Shown: positions 25,636 through 34,943 of the stretch, piece after piece
Layout of the letters: every line of letters starts with the position of its first letter
How positions within the stretch are numbered: the first letter of the stretch is position 1
Assembly: GCF_900230185.1 (NCBI RefSeq)
Contig: NZ_OCSR01000002.1
Location: 3,410,001 to 3,474,000 of the forward strand
Direction of reading: 5' to 3'
Source: Burkholderia sp. OK233
Lineage (GTDB): Bacteria > Pseudomonadota > Gammaproteobacteria > Burkholderiales > Burkholderiaceae
Length of the DNA: 64,000 nucleotides
Notes under the pieces: generated by a model
What the model was told of the DNA's origin: nothing
Database searches by the model: none
Seen by the model: the letters and a program-made list of their open reading frames with translations, nothing else
Program-made: the position numbers and the translations under genes

Positions 25636-26388
25636 ATGAATCGAATCGATCTGGAGGGGCGTGTTGTCGCCATTACCGGCGGCGCGCGCGGCATTGGCTA
25701 CGCAGTGGCTCAACGGGCGCTGAACTCGGGCGCGTCGGTCGCGCTATGGGACATCGACGCCGAGCGCCTCACGCGCAGCGAGCGCGAACTCAGCGAACTG
25801 GGCAAAGTCACCTCCGTCACGGTCGAACTCACCCAGGAAGCGTCAGTGGTGCAGGCGGTGGCGCAAACGGTCGCCGCCCATGGCGCGATCGACGTGCTGA
25901 TCAACTGCGCCGGTATCACCGGCGGCAACGGCGCGACGTGGGAGCTGGACCCCGAGGTCTGGCGCCGCGTGATCGACGTGAATCTGATCGGCCCGTATCT
26001 CACCTGCCGCGCGGTCGTGCCGCAGATGCTCAAGCAGGGCTACGGCCGGATCGTTAATATCGCGTCCGTTGCCGGCAAAGAGGGCAATCCAAACGCCTCG
26101 CACTACAGTGCCTCCAAAGCCGGGCTCATCGGCTTGACCAAATCCCTCGGCAAAGAACTCGCGACGAAGAACATCCTCGTCAATGCGGTCACGCCCGCGG
26201 CGGCCAAAACGGAGATCTTCGATTCCATGTCGCAGCAGCATATCGACTACATGCTCTCGAAGATTCCAATGAACCGCTTCCTGCTGCCGGAAGAGGCGGC
26301 GTCGCTGATTCTCTGGCTATCTTCCGAAGACTGCGCGTTCAGCACCGGCTCGGTATTCGACCTGTCCGGTGGTCGCGCCACTTACTGA
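25636..26388 (+). CDS. SDR family dehydrogenase, probable 2-keto-3-deoxy-L-rhamnonate 4-dehydrogenase
   Basis: The 250-residue classical SDR has TGGARGIGYAV, NCAGITGG, and the catalytic YSASK. The C-terminal loop TPAAAKTEIFDSMSQQHIDY resembles enzymes that oxidise 2-keto-3-deoxy acid sugars (LRA5 type in the L-rhamnose pathway). Its place in front of the rhamnonate dehydratase gene supports that step: NAD-dependent oxidation of 2-keto-3-deoxy-L-rhamnonate to the 2,4-diketo acid. CAGGAG precedes the ATG. The exact substrate is an inference from position and family resemblance. Confidence 0.8.
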   Translation: MNRIDLEGRVVAITGGARGIGYAVAQRALNSGASVALWDIDAERLTRSERELSELGKVTSVTVELTQEASVVQAVAQTVAAHGAIDVLINCAGITGGNGATWELDPEVWRRVIDVNLIGPYLTCRAVVPQMLKQGYGRIVNIASVAGKEGNPNASHYSASKAGLIGLTKSLGKELATKNILVNAVTPAAAKTEIFDSMSQQHIDYMLSKIPMNRFLLPEEAASLILWLSSEDCAFSTGSVFDLSGGRATY

Positions 26389-26479
26389 TTCGTCTTGGCG
26401 TCGCCCAAGCCGTAGCAGTAGCAGTGCAAAAGGTAGAAAAACGCAGAGCGCGACCCGCATGCTCTGCGAAGGAGACGAC

Positions 26480-27808
26480 ATGAATCCGCATTCGTCCGCT
26501 TCACTGGAGGCGATCAACAGCAAGGTCATGCGCCGGCTGTTGCCGTTTCTGTTGCTGATGTATGTGCTGGCGTTTCTCGACCGCGCCAATATCGGCTTCG
26601 CACAGAAAGCGTTGCAGCACGATACGGGCTTGTCCAATGCGGCGTTTGCCTTCGGCGCGGGCGTGTTCTTCGTCGGTTATGCATTGTTCGAAGTACCGAG
26701 CAATCTTCTGCTGCATAAGGTCGGTGCGCGCGCATGGATGTGCCGGATCATGGTGACCTGGGGGCTCGTCTCCGCGGCAATGTGTCTTGCGCATACGCCG
26801 ACTGCTTTCTACTCGTTGCGTTTTCTGCTCGGCGTCGCCGAAGCCGGTTTCTTCCCCGGCGTGATCTATTACCTGACCCATTGGTTTCCGCAAGCGGCGC
26901 GAGCTCGCGCGGTGGGCGTGTTTTATTTCGGTGCGCCGCTGGCGTTCATCTTCGGCAGTCCGTTGTCGGGTTTTTTGCTCGAACTGCATGGCGCGATGGG
27001 TTTGGCCGGCTGGCAGTGGCTGTTTCTGATCGAGGGGACGCTGGCCTCGCTGGTCGGCGTATGGGCGTTCTGGTATCTCGACAACCGCCCGGAAGACGCC
27101 CGGTGGCTCGACGCACAGGAGCGCACCACCTTGCGCAGCGCGCTCGACGACGATGCGCTCGCCGCATCGGCACATGGGCCGCGCCATATTCTCGCGGCGC
27201 TGGTGGACCGTCGTGTGCTGCTGCTCTCGGCGATCTATCTGCTGATTCAGATGAGCGTCTACGGCGTGATCTTCTATTTGCCGCAGCAGGTGGCGGCTTT
27301 GCTCGGCACGACGGTCGGCTTGCGCGTGGGCCTCGTCGGCGCACTGCCGTGGCTGTGTGCGTTGGCCGTGACATGGTACGTGCCGCGTCGTGCGGATCGC
27401 ACGGGTGCACACCGGCGCTGGGCGGTCGCGCTGCTGGTGCTCGCGGGGCTCGGCATCGGCGCCTCGGGGCTGGCGCATAACCCGACGATCGGCCTGATCG
27501 CGCTGTGCTGTGCGGCTAGCGGTTTCATCGCGGCGCAACCGCTGTTCTGGACGTTTCCAACGCGCTACCTCACGGGTGCCGCAGCGGCGGGCGGGATCGC
27601 GCTGATCAATTCGCTTGGCGGCCTCGGTGGATTTATTGCGCCGAGCCTGCGCACCGCGGCGGAACGGACGTTTTCGTCGACATCGGCGGGGCTGATCGTA
27701 TTGGGCATGTCGAGTCTGCTGGCGGCGCTCATGATCGGCACGCTGTTGCGTCGTGACGGCGTCCAATCGAGCGGGCCTTTCCAACACCTACTGCACCGCG
27801 CCCGCTAG
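26480..27808 (+). CDS. MFS transporter, anion:cation symporter (ACS) type
   Basis: The 442-residue product has 12 hydrophobic segments and the hallmark FLDRANIGFAQKAL of the ACS branch (tartrate, glucarate, phthalate and rhamnonate carriers), plus LLGVAEAGFFPGVIYYL. Lying between the keto-acid dehydrogenase and the rhamnonate dehydratase, it may bring in L-rhamnonate, like E. coli RhmT. AAGGAGA lies 6 bases before the ATG at 26480. Confidence 0.87.
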   Translation: MNPHSSASLEAINSKVMRRLLPFLLLMYVLAFLDRANIGFAQKALQHDTGLSNAAFAFGAGVFFVGYALFEVPSNLLLHKVGARAWMCRIMVTWGLVSAAMCLAHTPTAFYSLRFLLGVAEAGFFPGVIYYLTHWFPQAARARAVGVFYFGAPLAFIFGSPLSGFLLELHGAMGLAGWQWLFLIEGTLASLVGVWAFWYLDNRPEDARWLDAQERTTLRSALDDDALAASAHGPRHILAALVDRRVLLLSAIYLLIQMSVYGVIFYLPQQVAALLGTTVGLRVGLVGALPWLCALAVTWYVPRRADRTGAHRRWAVALLVLAGLGIGASGLAHNPTIGLIALCCAASGFIAAQPLFWTFPTRYLTGAAAAGGIALINSLGGLGGFIAPSLRTAAERTFSSTSAGLIVLGMSSLLAALMIGTLLRRDGVQSSGPFQHLLHRAR

Positions 27809-27857
27809 GCGCATTTTCTGGCTGCACGTTCGACGCACCTATAACGGAGCCCTTTTC

Positions 27858-29036
27858 ATGGCCATGCCTACTATCCGGCACGTGCGTGCCTTCATCGTCC
27901 GCGGTGGCGGCGCGGACTATCACGATCAACCCGACGGACACTGGATCGACGATCACATTTCCACGCCGATGGCGCGTTATCCCGAGTATCGCCAGAGCCG
28001 CCAGTCGTTCGGCATCAATGTGCTCGGCACCTTGGTGGTCGAGATTGAAGCGAGCGACGGCACGGTTGGTTTTGCGGTGACGACGGGCGGTGAGATCGGC
28101 GCGTTCATCGTTGAAAAACATCTCGCGCGTTTTCTCGAAGGTCAGCTCGTCACCGACATCGAGAAGATGTGGGATCAGATGTATTTCTCGACGCTGTACT
28201 ACGGCCGCAAAGGCGTGGTGCTGAATACGATCTCGGGCGTCGATCTCGCGTTGTGGGATTTGCTTGCGAAAGTGCGCAAGGAGCCGGTGTACCAACTGTT
28301 GGGCGGCCCGGTGCGCGACGAACTCGTCTTCTACGCGACTGGCGCGCGTCCGGACCTCGCGAAGGAAATGGGGTTCATCGGTGGCAAATTGCCGTTGCAG
28401 CACGGTCCTGCTGAAGGCGAGGCGGGACTGAAGAAGAATCTGGAGAAGCTAGCCGAGATGCGCAGCCGTGTCGGTGATGACTTCTGGCTGATGTACGACT
28501 GCTGGATGAGCCTCGACGTACCGTATGCCACGCGGCTCGCGCAGGCAGCGCACGAGTACGGTCTGAAATGGATCGAAGAGTGCCTGCCGCCGGACGACTA
28601 CTGGGGTTACGCCGAACTGCGCCGTAACGTGCCGCGCGGCATGATGGTGTCGACCGGCGAGCACGAAGCGACGCGCTGGGGTTTTCGCATGCTGCTGGAG
28701 ATGCAGTGCTGCGATCTGATTCAGCCGGATGTGGGCTGGTGCGGCGGCATCACCGAACTCATCAAGATCTCCGCGCTCGCCGATGCCCACAATGTGATGG
28801 TGGTGCCGCACGGCTCGTCGGTGTATAGCTATCACTTCGTCGTCACACGGCACAACTCGCCGTTCGCCGAGTTTCTGATGATGGCGCCGAAGGCGGATGA
28901 AGTCGTGCCGATGTTCACGCCGCTGCTGCTCGATGAACCGGTCCCCGTGAATGGACGGATGAAAGTGCCCGACACGCCGGGCTTCGGTGTTCGGCTCAAT
29001 CCGGAGTGCGCGCTGGTGCGGCCTTATCCACGCTGA
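27858..29036 (+). CDS. rhmD: L-rhamnonate dehydratase
   Basis: The 392-residue enolase-superfamily protein matches E. coli RhmD closely: DYHDQPDGHWIDDHI near the N-terminus, SRQSFGINVLGTLVVEIEA, FYATGARPDLAKEMGFIGGK, the metal ligands in DCWMSLDVPYA and EECLPPDDYWGYAEL, and the catalytic PHGSSVYSYHFV histidine region. It dehydrates L-rhamnonate to 2-keto-3-deoxy-L-rhamnonate in the cytoplasm. GGAG precedes the ATG at 27858. It lies between the MFS carrier and the L-rhamnose dehydrogenase. Confidence 0.93.
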   Translation: MAMPTIRHVRAFIVRGGGADYHDQPDGHWIDDHISTPMARYPEYRQSRQSFGINVLGTLVVEIEASDGTVGFAVTTGGEIGAFIVEKHLARFLEGQLVTDIEKMWDQMYFSTLYYGRKGVVLNTISGVDLALWDLLAKVRKEPVYQLLGGPVRDELVFYATGARPDLAKEMGFIGGKLPLQHGPAEGEAGLKKNLEKLAEMRSRVGDDFWLMYDCWMSLDVPYATRLAQAAHEYGLKWIEECLPPDDYWGYAELRRNVPRGMMVSTGEHEATRWGFRMLLEMQCCDLIQPDVGWCGGITELIKISALADAHNVMVVPHGSSVYSYHFVVTRHNSPFAEFLMMAPKADEVVPMFTPLLLDEPVPVNGRMKVPDTPGFGVRLNPECALVRPYPR

Positions 29037-29120
29037 ATGCGTTGAATGTGCGTTAAAGGTGGGTTGGACTCGATTTCAACCCGCAAGACATCGTATCGAG
29101 CTAGCCAACAGGAGAATGAC

Positions 29121-29903
29121 GTGTTGCTCAAGGACAAGGTCGTGATCGTTACCGGCGGCTCGCGTGGCATCGGCCGCGCGATAGCAGTTGCGTGCGCAAC
29201 CGAAGGTGCGGACGTGGCGATCAACTACTGGGGCGATAACGACGCATCGTATGGGCGCCGTTCGGCGGTCGCGGAAGTCGTCGCCGAAATCGAAGCGTTG
29301 GGGCGGCGCGTGATCGCGATCGAAGGCAACGTCGCCGCGCGCGACACCGGTCAGGACCTCGTTCGCCATACAGTCGAAGCCTTCGGCAAAGTCGACGTGC
29401 TCGCGAGCAATGCCGGCATCTGCCCGTTTCACGCCTTTCTCGACATGCCGCCCGAGGTATTGGAGTCGACAGTAGCGGTTAATCTGAACGGGGCGTTCTA
29501 CGTGACGCAAGCCGCCGCGCAGCAGATGAAAGCGCAGGGCACGGGTGGCGCGATCGTGGCGACGAGCTCGATCAGCGCGCTGGTGGGCGGCGGCATGCAA
29601 ACGCACTACACGCCGACCAAGGCCGGTGTGCATTCGTTGATGCAGTCATGCGCGGTTGCGTTGGGGCCATACGGTATTCGCTGCAATTCGGTCATGCCCG
29701 GCACGATCGCGACCGACCTGAACGCGGAAGATCTCGCTGACGAAGCCAAAAAAGCCTACTTCGAAAAGCGTATTCCGCTGGGCAGACTGGGCCGTCCGGA
29801 GGACGTCGCCGATTGCGTGGTATTCCTTGCTTCCGATCGCGCGCGTTATGTGACAGGCGCCGCGCTGCTGGTGGACGGCGGCCTGTTCGTCAACTTGCAG
29901 TAA
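29121..29903 (+). CDS. L-rhamnose 1-dehydrogenase (SDR family)
   Basis: The 260-residue SDR matches the NAD(P)-dependent L-rhamnose dehydrogenases of Azotobacter/Sphingomonas type (LRA1): NAGICPFHAFLDMP, GGGMQTHYTPTKAG (catalytic Y and K), QSCAVALGPYGIRCN and the ending LLVDGGLFVNLQ. It oxidises L-rhamnose to L-rhamnono-lactone. The start is a GTG at 29121 with AGGAG 6 bases upstream, giving the family-like MLLKDK start. It is the last gene of the operon that begins at 25636. Confidence 0.9.
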   Translation: MLLKDKVVIVTGGSRGIGRAIAVACATEGADVAINYWGDNDASYGRRSAVAEVVAEIEALGRRVIAIEGNVAARDTGQDLVRHTVEAFGKVDVLASNAGICPFHAFLDMPPEVLESTVAVNLNGAFYVTQAAAQQMKAQGTGGAIVATSSISALVGGGMQTHYTPTKAGVHSLMQSCAVALGPYGIRCNSVMPGTIATDLNAEDLADEAKKAYFEKRIPLGRLGRPEDVADCVVFLASDRARYVTGAALLVDGGLFVNLQ

Positions 29904-29918
29904 CGGGCGATGCCGACT

Positions 29919-30917
29919 TCAATGAACCGGTGCGGATACGATCACAGGCTCAGTTGCAGCCGCTGTGGAATCGTCGCGTGCGAGCTTGCGCGAGAAGCCA
30001 CGCAGCAAATCGATAAAGCGCAGCGCGGGTTCGGCGAGGGCTTCTTCCTTGCGCGTGAGAATGCCGAAGCCGGCGAGGCTCTTGCCGATCTCGAGCGGCA
30101 GCGCGACCAGCAGCTTGCCGCGCACATGATCGCGCACCACGGACTCGGGCAGCATGGCCACGGCGTCGTAGTTCTCGAGCAATTGCAGCGTGGCGAAGAT
30201 CGACGCGCACTCGGTCAGGTTGACGGGTGTCGCAAGAGCCGCGCGCGCGAGTTCCTCTTCGAACAGCACGCGCGCCGGACTGGTAACAGGTTGCGCCACC
30301 CACGGCCAGTCGATCAGCTCCCGCAACGTGATGCGCGAGCGCTGCGCCAGCGGATGCACCGAACGCACGACCAGCAGCAACGTTTCGCGGGCGAGCGGCT
30401 CGAAACTGAAATCGTTGTGTTGCAACGGGCTGGTCAGGCGTCCAAGCGCCAGATCGACTTCGCGGCGATGCAGCAATTGCACGACCTGGTCGCTGGTTTC
30501 GCCCAGAATGCGCACGTTCAGCAGAGGGCTTTCGGTTTTCAGGGCGGCGACGGCCATGGCCAGCAGATCGGGCGCGGCGCCCATGATCGCGCCGACGGTC
30601 AACTGTCCATGTCCGCCGCGGCGTTTGACGTCGAGGTCTTCAGCAAAACGGGTCAACTCGGCGAGTGCGCGCCGCGCATACGCCAGCGTGACGACGCCGA
30701 GCGGCGTGGGCGTCATGCCGCGTGCGTTGCGCTCGAACAGCAGAAAGCCGAACGCTTCCTCGATATCGCCAAGCATGCGGCTCGCGCTGGGTTGCGCGAC
30801 ATTGATCGCCTCGGCGGCCTGGTGGAGATTGCGCGCGTCGTCGAGCGCGACGAGCAGCGCCAGATGCTTGAACTTGAGCCGATTGACGAGTGCGATGGCA
30901 GCTGAGTGTTGGCTCAT
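29919..30917 (-). CDS. LysR-type regulator (GbpR-like), probable rhamnose-locus regulator
   Basis: The 332-residue product has a LysR helix-turn-helix (LHQAAEAINVAQPSASRML, near residues 32-50) and a sugar-responsive type effector domain. The start FKHLALLVALDDARNLHQAA and FERNARGMTPTP are typical of the GbpR/CbbR branch that controls sugar uptake genes. It is read against the rhaM operon, with which it shares a 139-base intergenic promoter region, so it most likely senses rhamnose or a pathway intermediate. Confidence 0.88.
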   Translation of the reverse strand: MSQHSAAIALVNRLKFKHLALLVALDDARNLHQAAEAINVAQPSASRMLGDIEEAFGFLLFERNARGMTPTPLGVVTLAYARRALAELTRFAEDLDVKRRGGHGQLTVGAIMGAAPDLLAMAVAALKTESPLLNVRILGETSDQVVQLLHRREVDLALGRLTSPLQHNDFSFEPLARETLLLVVRSVHPLAQRSRITLRELIDWPWVAQPVTSPARVLFEEELARAALATPVNLTECASIFATLQLLENYDAVAMLPESVVRDHVRGKLLVALPLEIGKSLAGFGILTRKEEALAEPALRFIDLLRGFSRKLARDDSTAAATEPVIVSAPVH

Positions 30918-30964
30918 GGTTCCGGTGCGATTCGGTTTGTGGATCGCCCAATCCCAACAACGGA

Positions 30965-30994
30965 TTGAGATGCTATCGACGCAGGAATTATAGT
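30965..30994 (+). promoter_or_regulatory. Promoter of the rhaM-lactonase-ABC operon
   Basis: TTGAGA (30965-30970) and TATAGT (30989-30994) are spaced by 18 bases in the gap between the divergent LysR gene and rhaM. The site ends about 60 bases before the rhaM start and is well placed for LysR control. Confidence 0.55.
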
Positions 30995-31056
30995 CGTACC
31001 AGACGCTTCTACGCTTCTCAGGGAAAGCGCCCGGACACGACGGGAGACAGGCCGCA

Positions 31057-31380
31057 ATGGAAACAATCGCTTTCCGGATGGTGCTCAACCCCGGCATGCG
31101 CGAGGAATACGAACGACGTCATGCGCAAATCTGGCCTGAATTGGTTGATGCATTGCACAACGCCGGCGTGCGCGACTATCGGATCTTCTTTGACGCAGAC
31201 TCGCATTACCTTTTCGCCGTTCTGACGCGCAGCACGAATCACACCATGAACGCACTGCCGCAACTCGACGTGACGCGCAAATGGTGGGATTACATGGCCG
31301 ACATCATGCAGACGGCCCCTGACCATACGCCGTTTCAGCAACCGCTGGAGCCGGTCTTTCATCTGAATTCGCTTAGCTGA
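31057..31380 (+). CDS. rhaM: L-rhamnose mutarotase
   Basis: The 107-residue product follows RhaM throughout: YERRHAQIWPELVDALHNAG with the active-site histidine, DYRIFFDADSHYLFAV and the WWDYMADIM motif. It speeds the interconversion of rhamnose anomers so that the dehydrogenase receives its preferred form. It is the first gene of the operon that continues with the lactonase and the ABC importer. Confidence 0.93.
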   Translation: METIAFRMVLNPGMREEYERRHAQIWPELVDALHNAGVRDYRIFFDADSHYLFAVLTRSTNHTMNALPQLDVTRKWWDYMADIMQTAPDHTPFQQPLEPVFHLNSLS

Positions 31381-31411
31381 CTGTGCTTGCCTAATGGCCG
31401 GAGGGTGTCGC

Positions 31412-32305
31412 ATGCAGGTTGTCGATTCGCATATCCATCTGTGGGATCTGAAGACGCATCGCTATCCGTGGCTGGAAAACCCGGGTGTGTCGTTCGTGGG
31501 TGACGCGCGCGACCTGAAGCACGACTATCTGCTCGACGATCTGCTTGGCGAGGCGGGCGATATCGAGGTGCTGAAACTGGTGCACGTTGAAGCGAATCAC
31601 GATCCTGCCGATCCGGTCGAGGAAACCCGCTGGTTGCAATCCATTGCGGATCGTCCGGTGTCGCGCGGCATGCCGGATGCGATTGTTGCTGCCGTGGATC
31701 TGTCCGCGGCGAACGCACCCGAACTGCTTGAGGCGCACGCGTCGTTCGCCAACACGCGTGGCATCAGGCAGATCCTGAATGTGCACGAGAACAAGTTGTT
31801 CGATTACGTAGGCCGTCATTTCATGCGCGAGTCGAAGTGGCGCGAACATTTTGCCTTGCTGCGCCGTTATGACATGTCGTTCGATCTGCAACTGTATCCG
31901 TCGCAGATGGAGGAAGCGGCTGCATTGGCGCGCGCGCATGCCGATACGATTTTTATCGTCAACCATGCGGGCATGTTCGTGGATCGCAGCAGCGTCGCCG
32001 GCTATCGCGCGTGGCGTGAAGGTCTGCGGACACTCGCGAGTTGCAGGAACGTCGTGGTGAAGATCAGCGGACTCGCCATGTTCGATCATCAGTGGACCGT
32101 CGAGAGCCTGCGGCCTTATGTGCTCGAAACGATCGATACGTTCGGCATCGAGCGCGCGATGTTCGCGTCGAACTTTCCAGTCGATCGGTTGTTCGGCTCT
32201 TACCAGGATTTGTGGCACGCGTACGCGTCGATCATCGGCGACGCGAGCGATGCTGAAAAAGAAGCGCTGTTTTGTCGTAACGCGGAGCGTTTTTATCGAA
32301 TCTGA
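31412..32305 (+). CDS. Amidohydrolase-family L-rhamnono-lactonase
   Basis: The 297-residue protein belongs to the COG3618 amidohydrolases: metal-binding DSHIHLWD at the N-terminus, LVHVEANHD, IVNHAGMF and FASNFPVDRLFGSY near the end. Members hydrolyse sugar lactones such as L-fucono- and L-rhamnono-lactone. I prefer the ATG at 31412, since GGAGGG lies 6 bases upstream, over ATG 31394, which has no ribosome site. It opens the lactone produced by the L-rhamnose dehydrogenase. Confidence 0.88.
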   Translation: MQVVDSHIHLWDLKTHRYPWLENPGVSFVGDARDLKHDYLLDDLLGEAGDIEVLKLVHVEANHDPADPVEETRWLQSIADRPVSRGMPDAIVAAVDLSAANAPELLEAHASFANTRGIRQILNVHENKLFDYVGRHFMRESKWREHFALLRRYDMSFDLQLYPSQMEEAAALARAHADTIFIVNHAGMFVDRSSVAGYRAWREGLRTLASCRNVVVKISGLAMFDHQWTVESLRPYVLETIDTFGIERAMFASNFPVDRLFGSYQDLWHAYASIIGDASDAEKEALFCRNAERFYRI

Positions 32306-32358
32306 CGTACCGGCCGCGTCTGACGCATTCCCGAAAGCAAAAAAGAAGGAGACACGTA

Positions 32359-33888
32359 GTGCAGCAATCCCCATCCGCTGTGCCCAGACTCGAACTACGG
32401 CACGCGAGCAAATCATTCGGCCGGGTCCGTGCGTTATCCGACGGCGATCTCGCGTTGTGGCCGGGCGAAGTGCATGCATTGCTCGGCGAAAATGGCGCGG
32501 GCAAGTCGACGGTTGTGAAGATTCTCGCGGGTGTGCATCAGCCGGATACCGGCGAGCTGCTGGTCGACGGCGTGGCGCGCCGCTTTGCGACGCCTGCCGA
32601 AGCGCGCGACGCGGGCCTCGCGGTGATCTATCAGGAGCCGACGCTGTTCTTCGATCTCTCGATCGCGGAGAACATCTTCATGGGACGGCAGCCGGTCGAC
32701 CGGATCGGCCGCATTCAGTACGACGCCATGCGCCGCGAGGTGGATGGTTTGCTGGCCTCGCTCGGGGTCGATCTGCGTGCGGATCAACTGGTGCGTGGTC
32801 TCTCGATTGCCGACCAGCAGGTGATCGAAATTGCGAAGGCGTTGTCGTTGAACGCGAACGTGCTGATCATGGATGAGCCGACCGCCGCCTTGTCGTTGCC
32901 CGAAGTGGAGCGGCTCTTCGCGATCGTGCGCAAGCTGCGTGAGCGTGACGTGGCGATTCTGTTCATCACGCACCGGCTGGATGAAGTGTTCACATTGACG
33001 CAACGCGTGACGATCATGCGCGACGGCGCCAAAGTATTCGATGGGCTCACTGCCGATCTCACCACCGAATCCATCGTCGCGAAGATGGTGGGCCGTGATC
33101 TGGAAACGTTCTATCCGAAGGCCGACCGGCCACCGGGCGAAGTGCGACTGTCAGTGCGTGGACTCACGCGCATCGGCGTATTCAAGGACATTTCCTTCGA
33201 CGTCCGCGCAGGCGAGATCGTCGCGCTGGCGGGCCTCGTCGGTGCGGGTCGCAGCGAAGTGGCACGCGCGATCTTCGGCATCGATCCCCTCGATTCGGGT
33301 GAAATTTCGATTGGCGGCAAACGTCTCGCCGCCGGCAGTCCGGCCGCCGCGGTGCGTGCCGGCCTCGCGCTGGTCCCGGAGGACCGTCGTCAGCAAGGGC
33401 TGGCACTGGAGTTGAGCATCGCGCGCAATGCCTCGATGACGGTGCTCGGACGTCTCGTCAAACATGGGCTGATTTCCACGCGAAGCGAAACGCAGCTGGC
33501 CAATCAGTGGGGCACGCGTTTGCGACTCAAAGCGGGTGACCCGAATGCGCCGGTCGGCACGCTGTCCGGCGGCAATCAGCAGAAGGTCGTGCTGGGCAAG
33601 TGGCTCGCCACTAATCCAAAGGTCCTGATCATCGACGAACCCACGCGCGGCATCGACGTCGGCGCCAAGGCCGAGGTGTATGGCGCGCTGGCGGAACTGG
33701 TGCGCGATGGCATGGCCGTGCTGATGATTTCGAGCGAACTGCCGGAAGTACTCGGCATGGCCGATCGCGTACTGGTCATGCACGAGGGACGTATCAGCGC
33801 GGATATCGCGCGCGCTGAAGCCGACGAAGAACGCATCATGGGCGCTGCGCTCGGCCAACTGGTTCCACCGTTGGGGAACGCGGCATGA
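32359..33888 (+). CDS. Sugar ABC transporter ATP-binding protein (RbsA/rhizobial RhaT type)
   Basis: The 509-residue product has two nucleotide-binding halves as in RbsA. The first has GENGAGKST and VLIMDEPTAALS; the second has a degenerate Walker A (GLVGAGRSE) with LSGGNQQKVVLGKWL and VLIIDEPTRGIDVG, the normal pattern of this family. The start is a GTG with AAGGAGA upstream. It energises import of rhamnose; the gene set matches the rhamnose ABC system of Rhizobium (ATPase, two permeases, binding protein). Its stop overlaps the next start as ATGA. Confidence 0.93.
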   Translation: MQQSPSAVPRLELRHASKSFGRVRALSDGDLALWPGEVHALLGENGAGKSTVVKILAGVHQPDTGELLVDGVARRFATPAEARDAGLAVIYQEPTLFFDLSIAENIFMGRQPVDRIGRIQYDAMRREVDGLLASLGVDLRADQLVRGLSIADQQVIEIAKALSLNANVLIMDEPTAALSLPEVERLFAIVRKLRERDVAILFITHRLDEVFTLTQRVTIMRDGAKVFDGLTADLTTESIVAKMVGRDLETFYPKADRPPGEVRLSVRGLTRIGVFKDISFDVRAGEIVALAGLVGAGRSEVARAIFGIDPLDSGEISIGGKRLAAGSPAAAVRAGLALVPEDRRQQGLALELSIARNASMTVLGRLVKHGLISTRSETQLANQWGTRLRLKAGDPNAPVGTLSGGNQQKVVLGKWLATNPKVLIIDEPTRGIDVGAKAEVYGALAELVRDGMAVLMISSELPEVLGMADRVLVMHEGRISADIARAEADEERIMGAALGQLVPPLGNAA

Positions 33889-34943
33889 TGCGCCATTCGA
33901 CGACCCATCCCGCGCCGGTTCAGGCGTCAGCCCCCAGGCGCACCGGTAGCGCGCCGGGCGGCTTCATTGCGGGCATTGCGAAGAGCCGCGAAACGACGCT
34001 CTTCGTCGTGCTGATTCTGCTAATCGTGGGCACTGGGCTCGCGAAACCGCAGTTTCTGAATCTGCAGAATCTGCGCGACGTGCTCCTCAACGTGTCGATC
34101 ATCAGCTTGCTGACGGCCGGCATGACCGTGGTCATCCTGATGCGGCATATCGATCTGTCGGAGGGGTCGACGGTCGGCATAAGCGCGTATGCGGTCGGCA
34201 GCCTGTACGTTGCGTTTCCGCATATGCCGGTGGTTATCGCGTTGCTGGCCGGACTGGCGATCGGTCTGGTGGCGGGCAGTATCAATGCGTTGCTCGTTGC
34301 CGTGGGGCGCGTGCCGTCGCTGGTAGCAACGCTCTCCACACTCTACATCTTTCGCGGCGCGGACTATGCGTGGGTGCACGGCGGCCAGATCAACGCGACC
34401 AGTTTGCCTGACGCGTTTTCCCGTCTCGCTACCGGCACTTTCTTCGGCATACCGACGCTCGCGCTGATCGCGATCGTCGTGCTAGCCGGTCTGGCTGTCT
34501 ATCTGAAGCAGTTTCGCGGCGGACGCGAACACTATGCCATCGGCTCGAATCCGGAGGCGGCGCGGCTTGCCGGCGTGAACGTCGAACGTCGCGTGATGGC
34601 GGGTTTTCTGCTGTCCGGCGCGATTGCCGGATTCGCGGGCGCATTGTGGCTCGCGCGCTTTGGCACCGTCGATGCAAGCACTGCGAAGGGGATCGAATTG
34701 CAGGTCGTCGCCGCCGCGGTGGTGGGCAGCGTGGCGATCACTGGTGGTGTGGGTACCATTCTTGGCGCCACGCTCGGCGCGCTCGTGCTGGGTGTGATCA
34801 GCATCGCGCTCGTCGTGCTGCACGTCTCGCCATTCTGGGAGCAGGCGATCCAGGGTGCGCTGATCGTCGCCGCGATTACCGCCGACACCTTGCTGGCCCG
34901 CTCCGTCGCCAAACGCATGATGAGGAAACGCGATCATGGCTAA
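33885..34943 (+). CDS. Sugar ABC transporter permease 1 (RbsC type)
   Basis: The 352-residue product has about ten hydrophobic segments and the RbsC hallmark RHIDLSEGSTVGISAYAVG, with NPEAARLAGVNVERR and FAGALWLARFGTVDAS. The start codon overlaps the ATPase stop by 4 bases, and its end overlaps the next permease by 8. It would pair with the second permease as a heterodimeric channel. Confidence 0.92.
   Translation: MMRHSTTHPAPVQASAPRRTGSAPGGFIAGIAKSRETTLFVVLILLIVGTGLAKPQFLNLQNLRDVLLNVSIISLLTAGMTVVILMRHIDLSEGSTVGISAYAVGSLYVAFPHMPVVIALLAGLAIGLVAGSINALLVAVGRVPSLVATLSTLYIFRGADYAWVHGGQINATSLPDAFSRLATGTFFGIPTLALIAIVVLAGLAVYLKQFRGGREHYAIGSNPEAARLAGVNVERRVMAGFLLSGAIAGFAGALWLARFGTVDASTAKGIELQVVAAAVVGSVAITGGVGTILGATLGALVLGVISIALVVLHVSPFWEQAIQGALIVAAITADTLLARSVAKRMMRKRDHG

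Noticed and set aside
26501..27787. 428-residue frame antisense to the ACS-type MFS gene
   Set aside because: The composition (R/Q/H-rich) and lack of a ribosome site mark it as a shadow of the real transporter gene.
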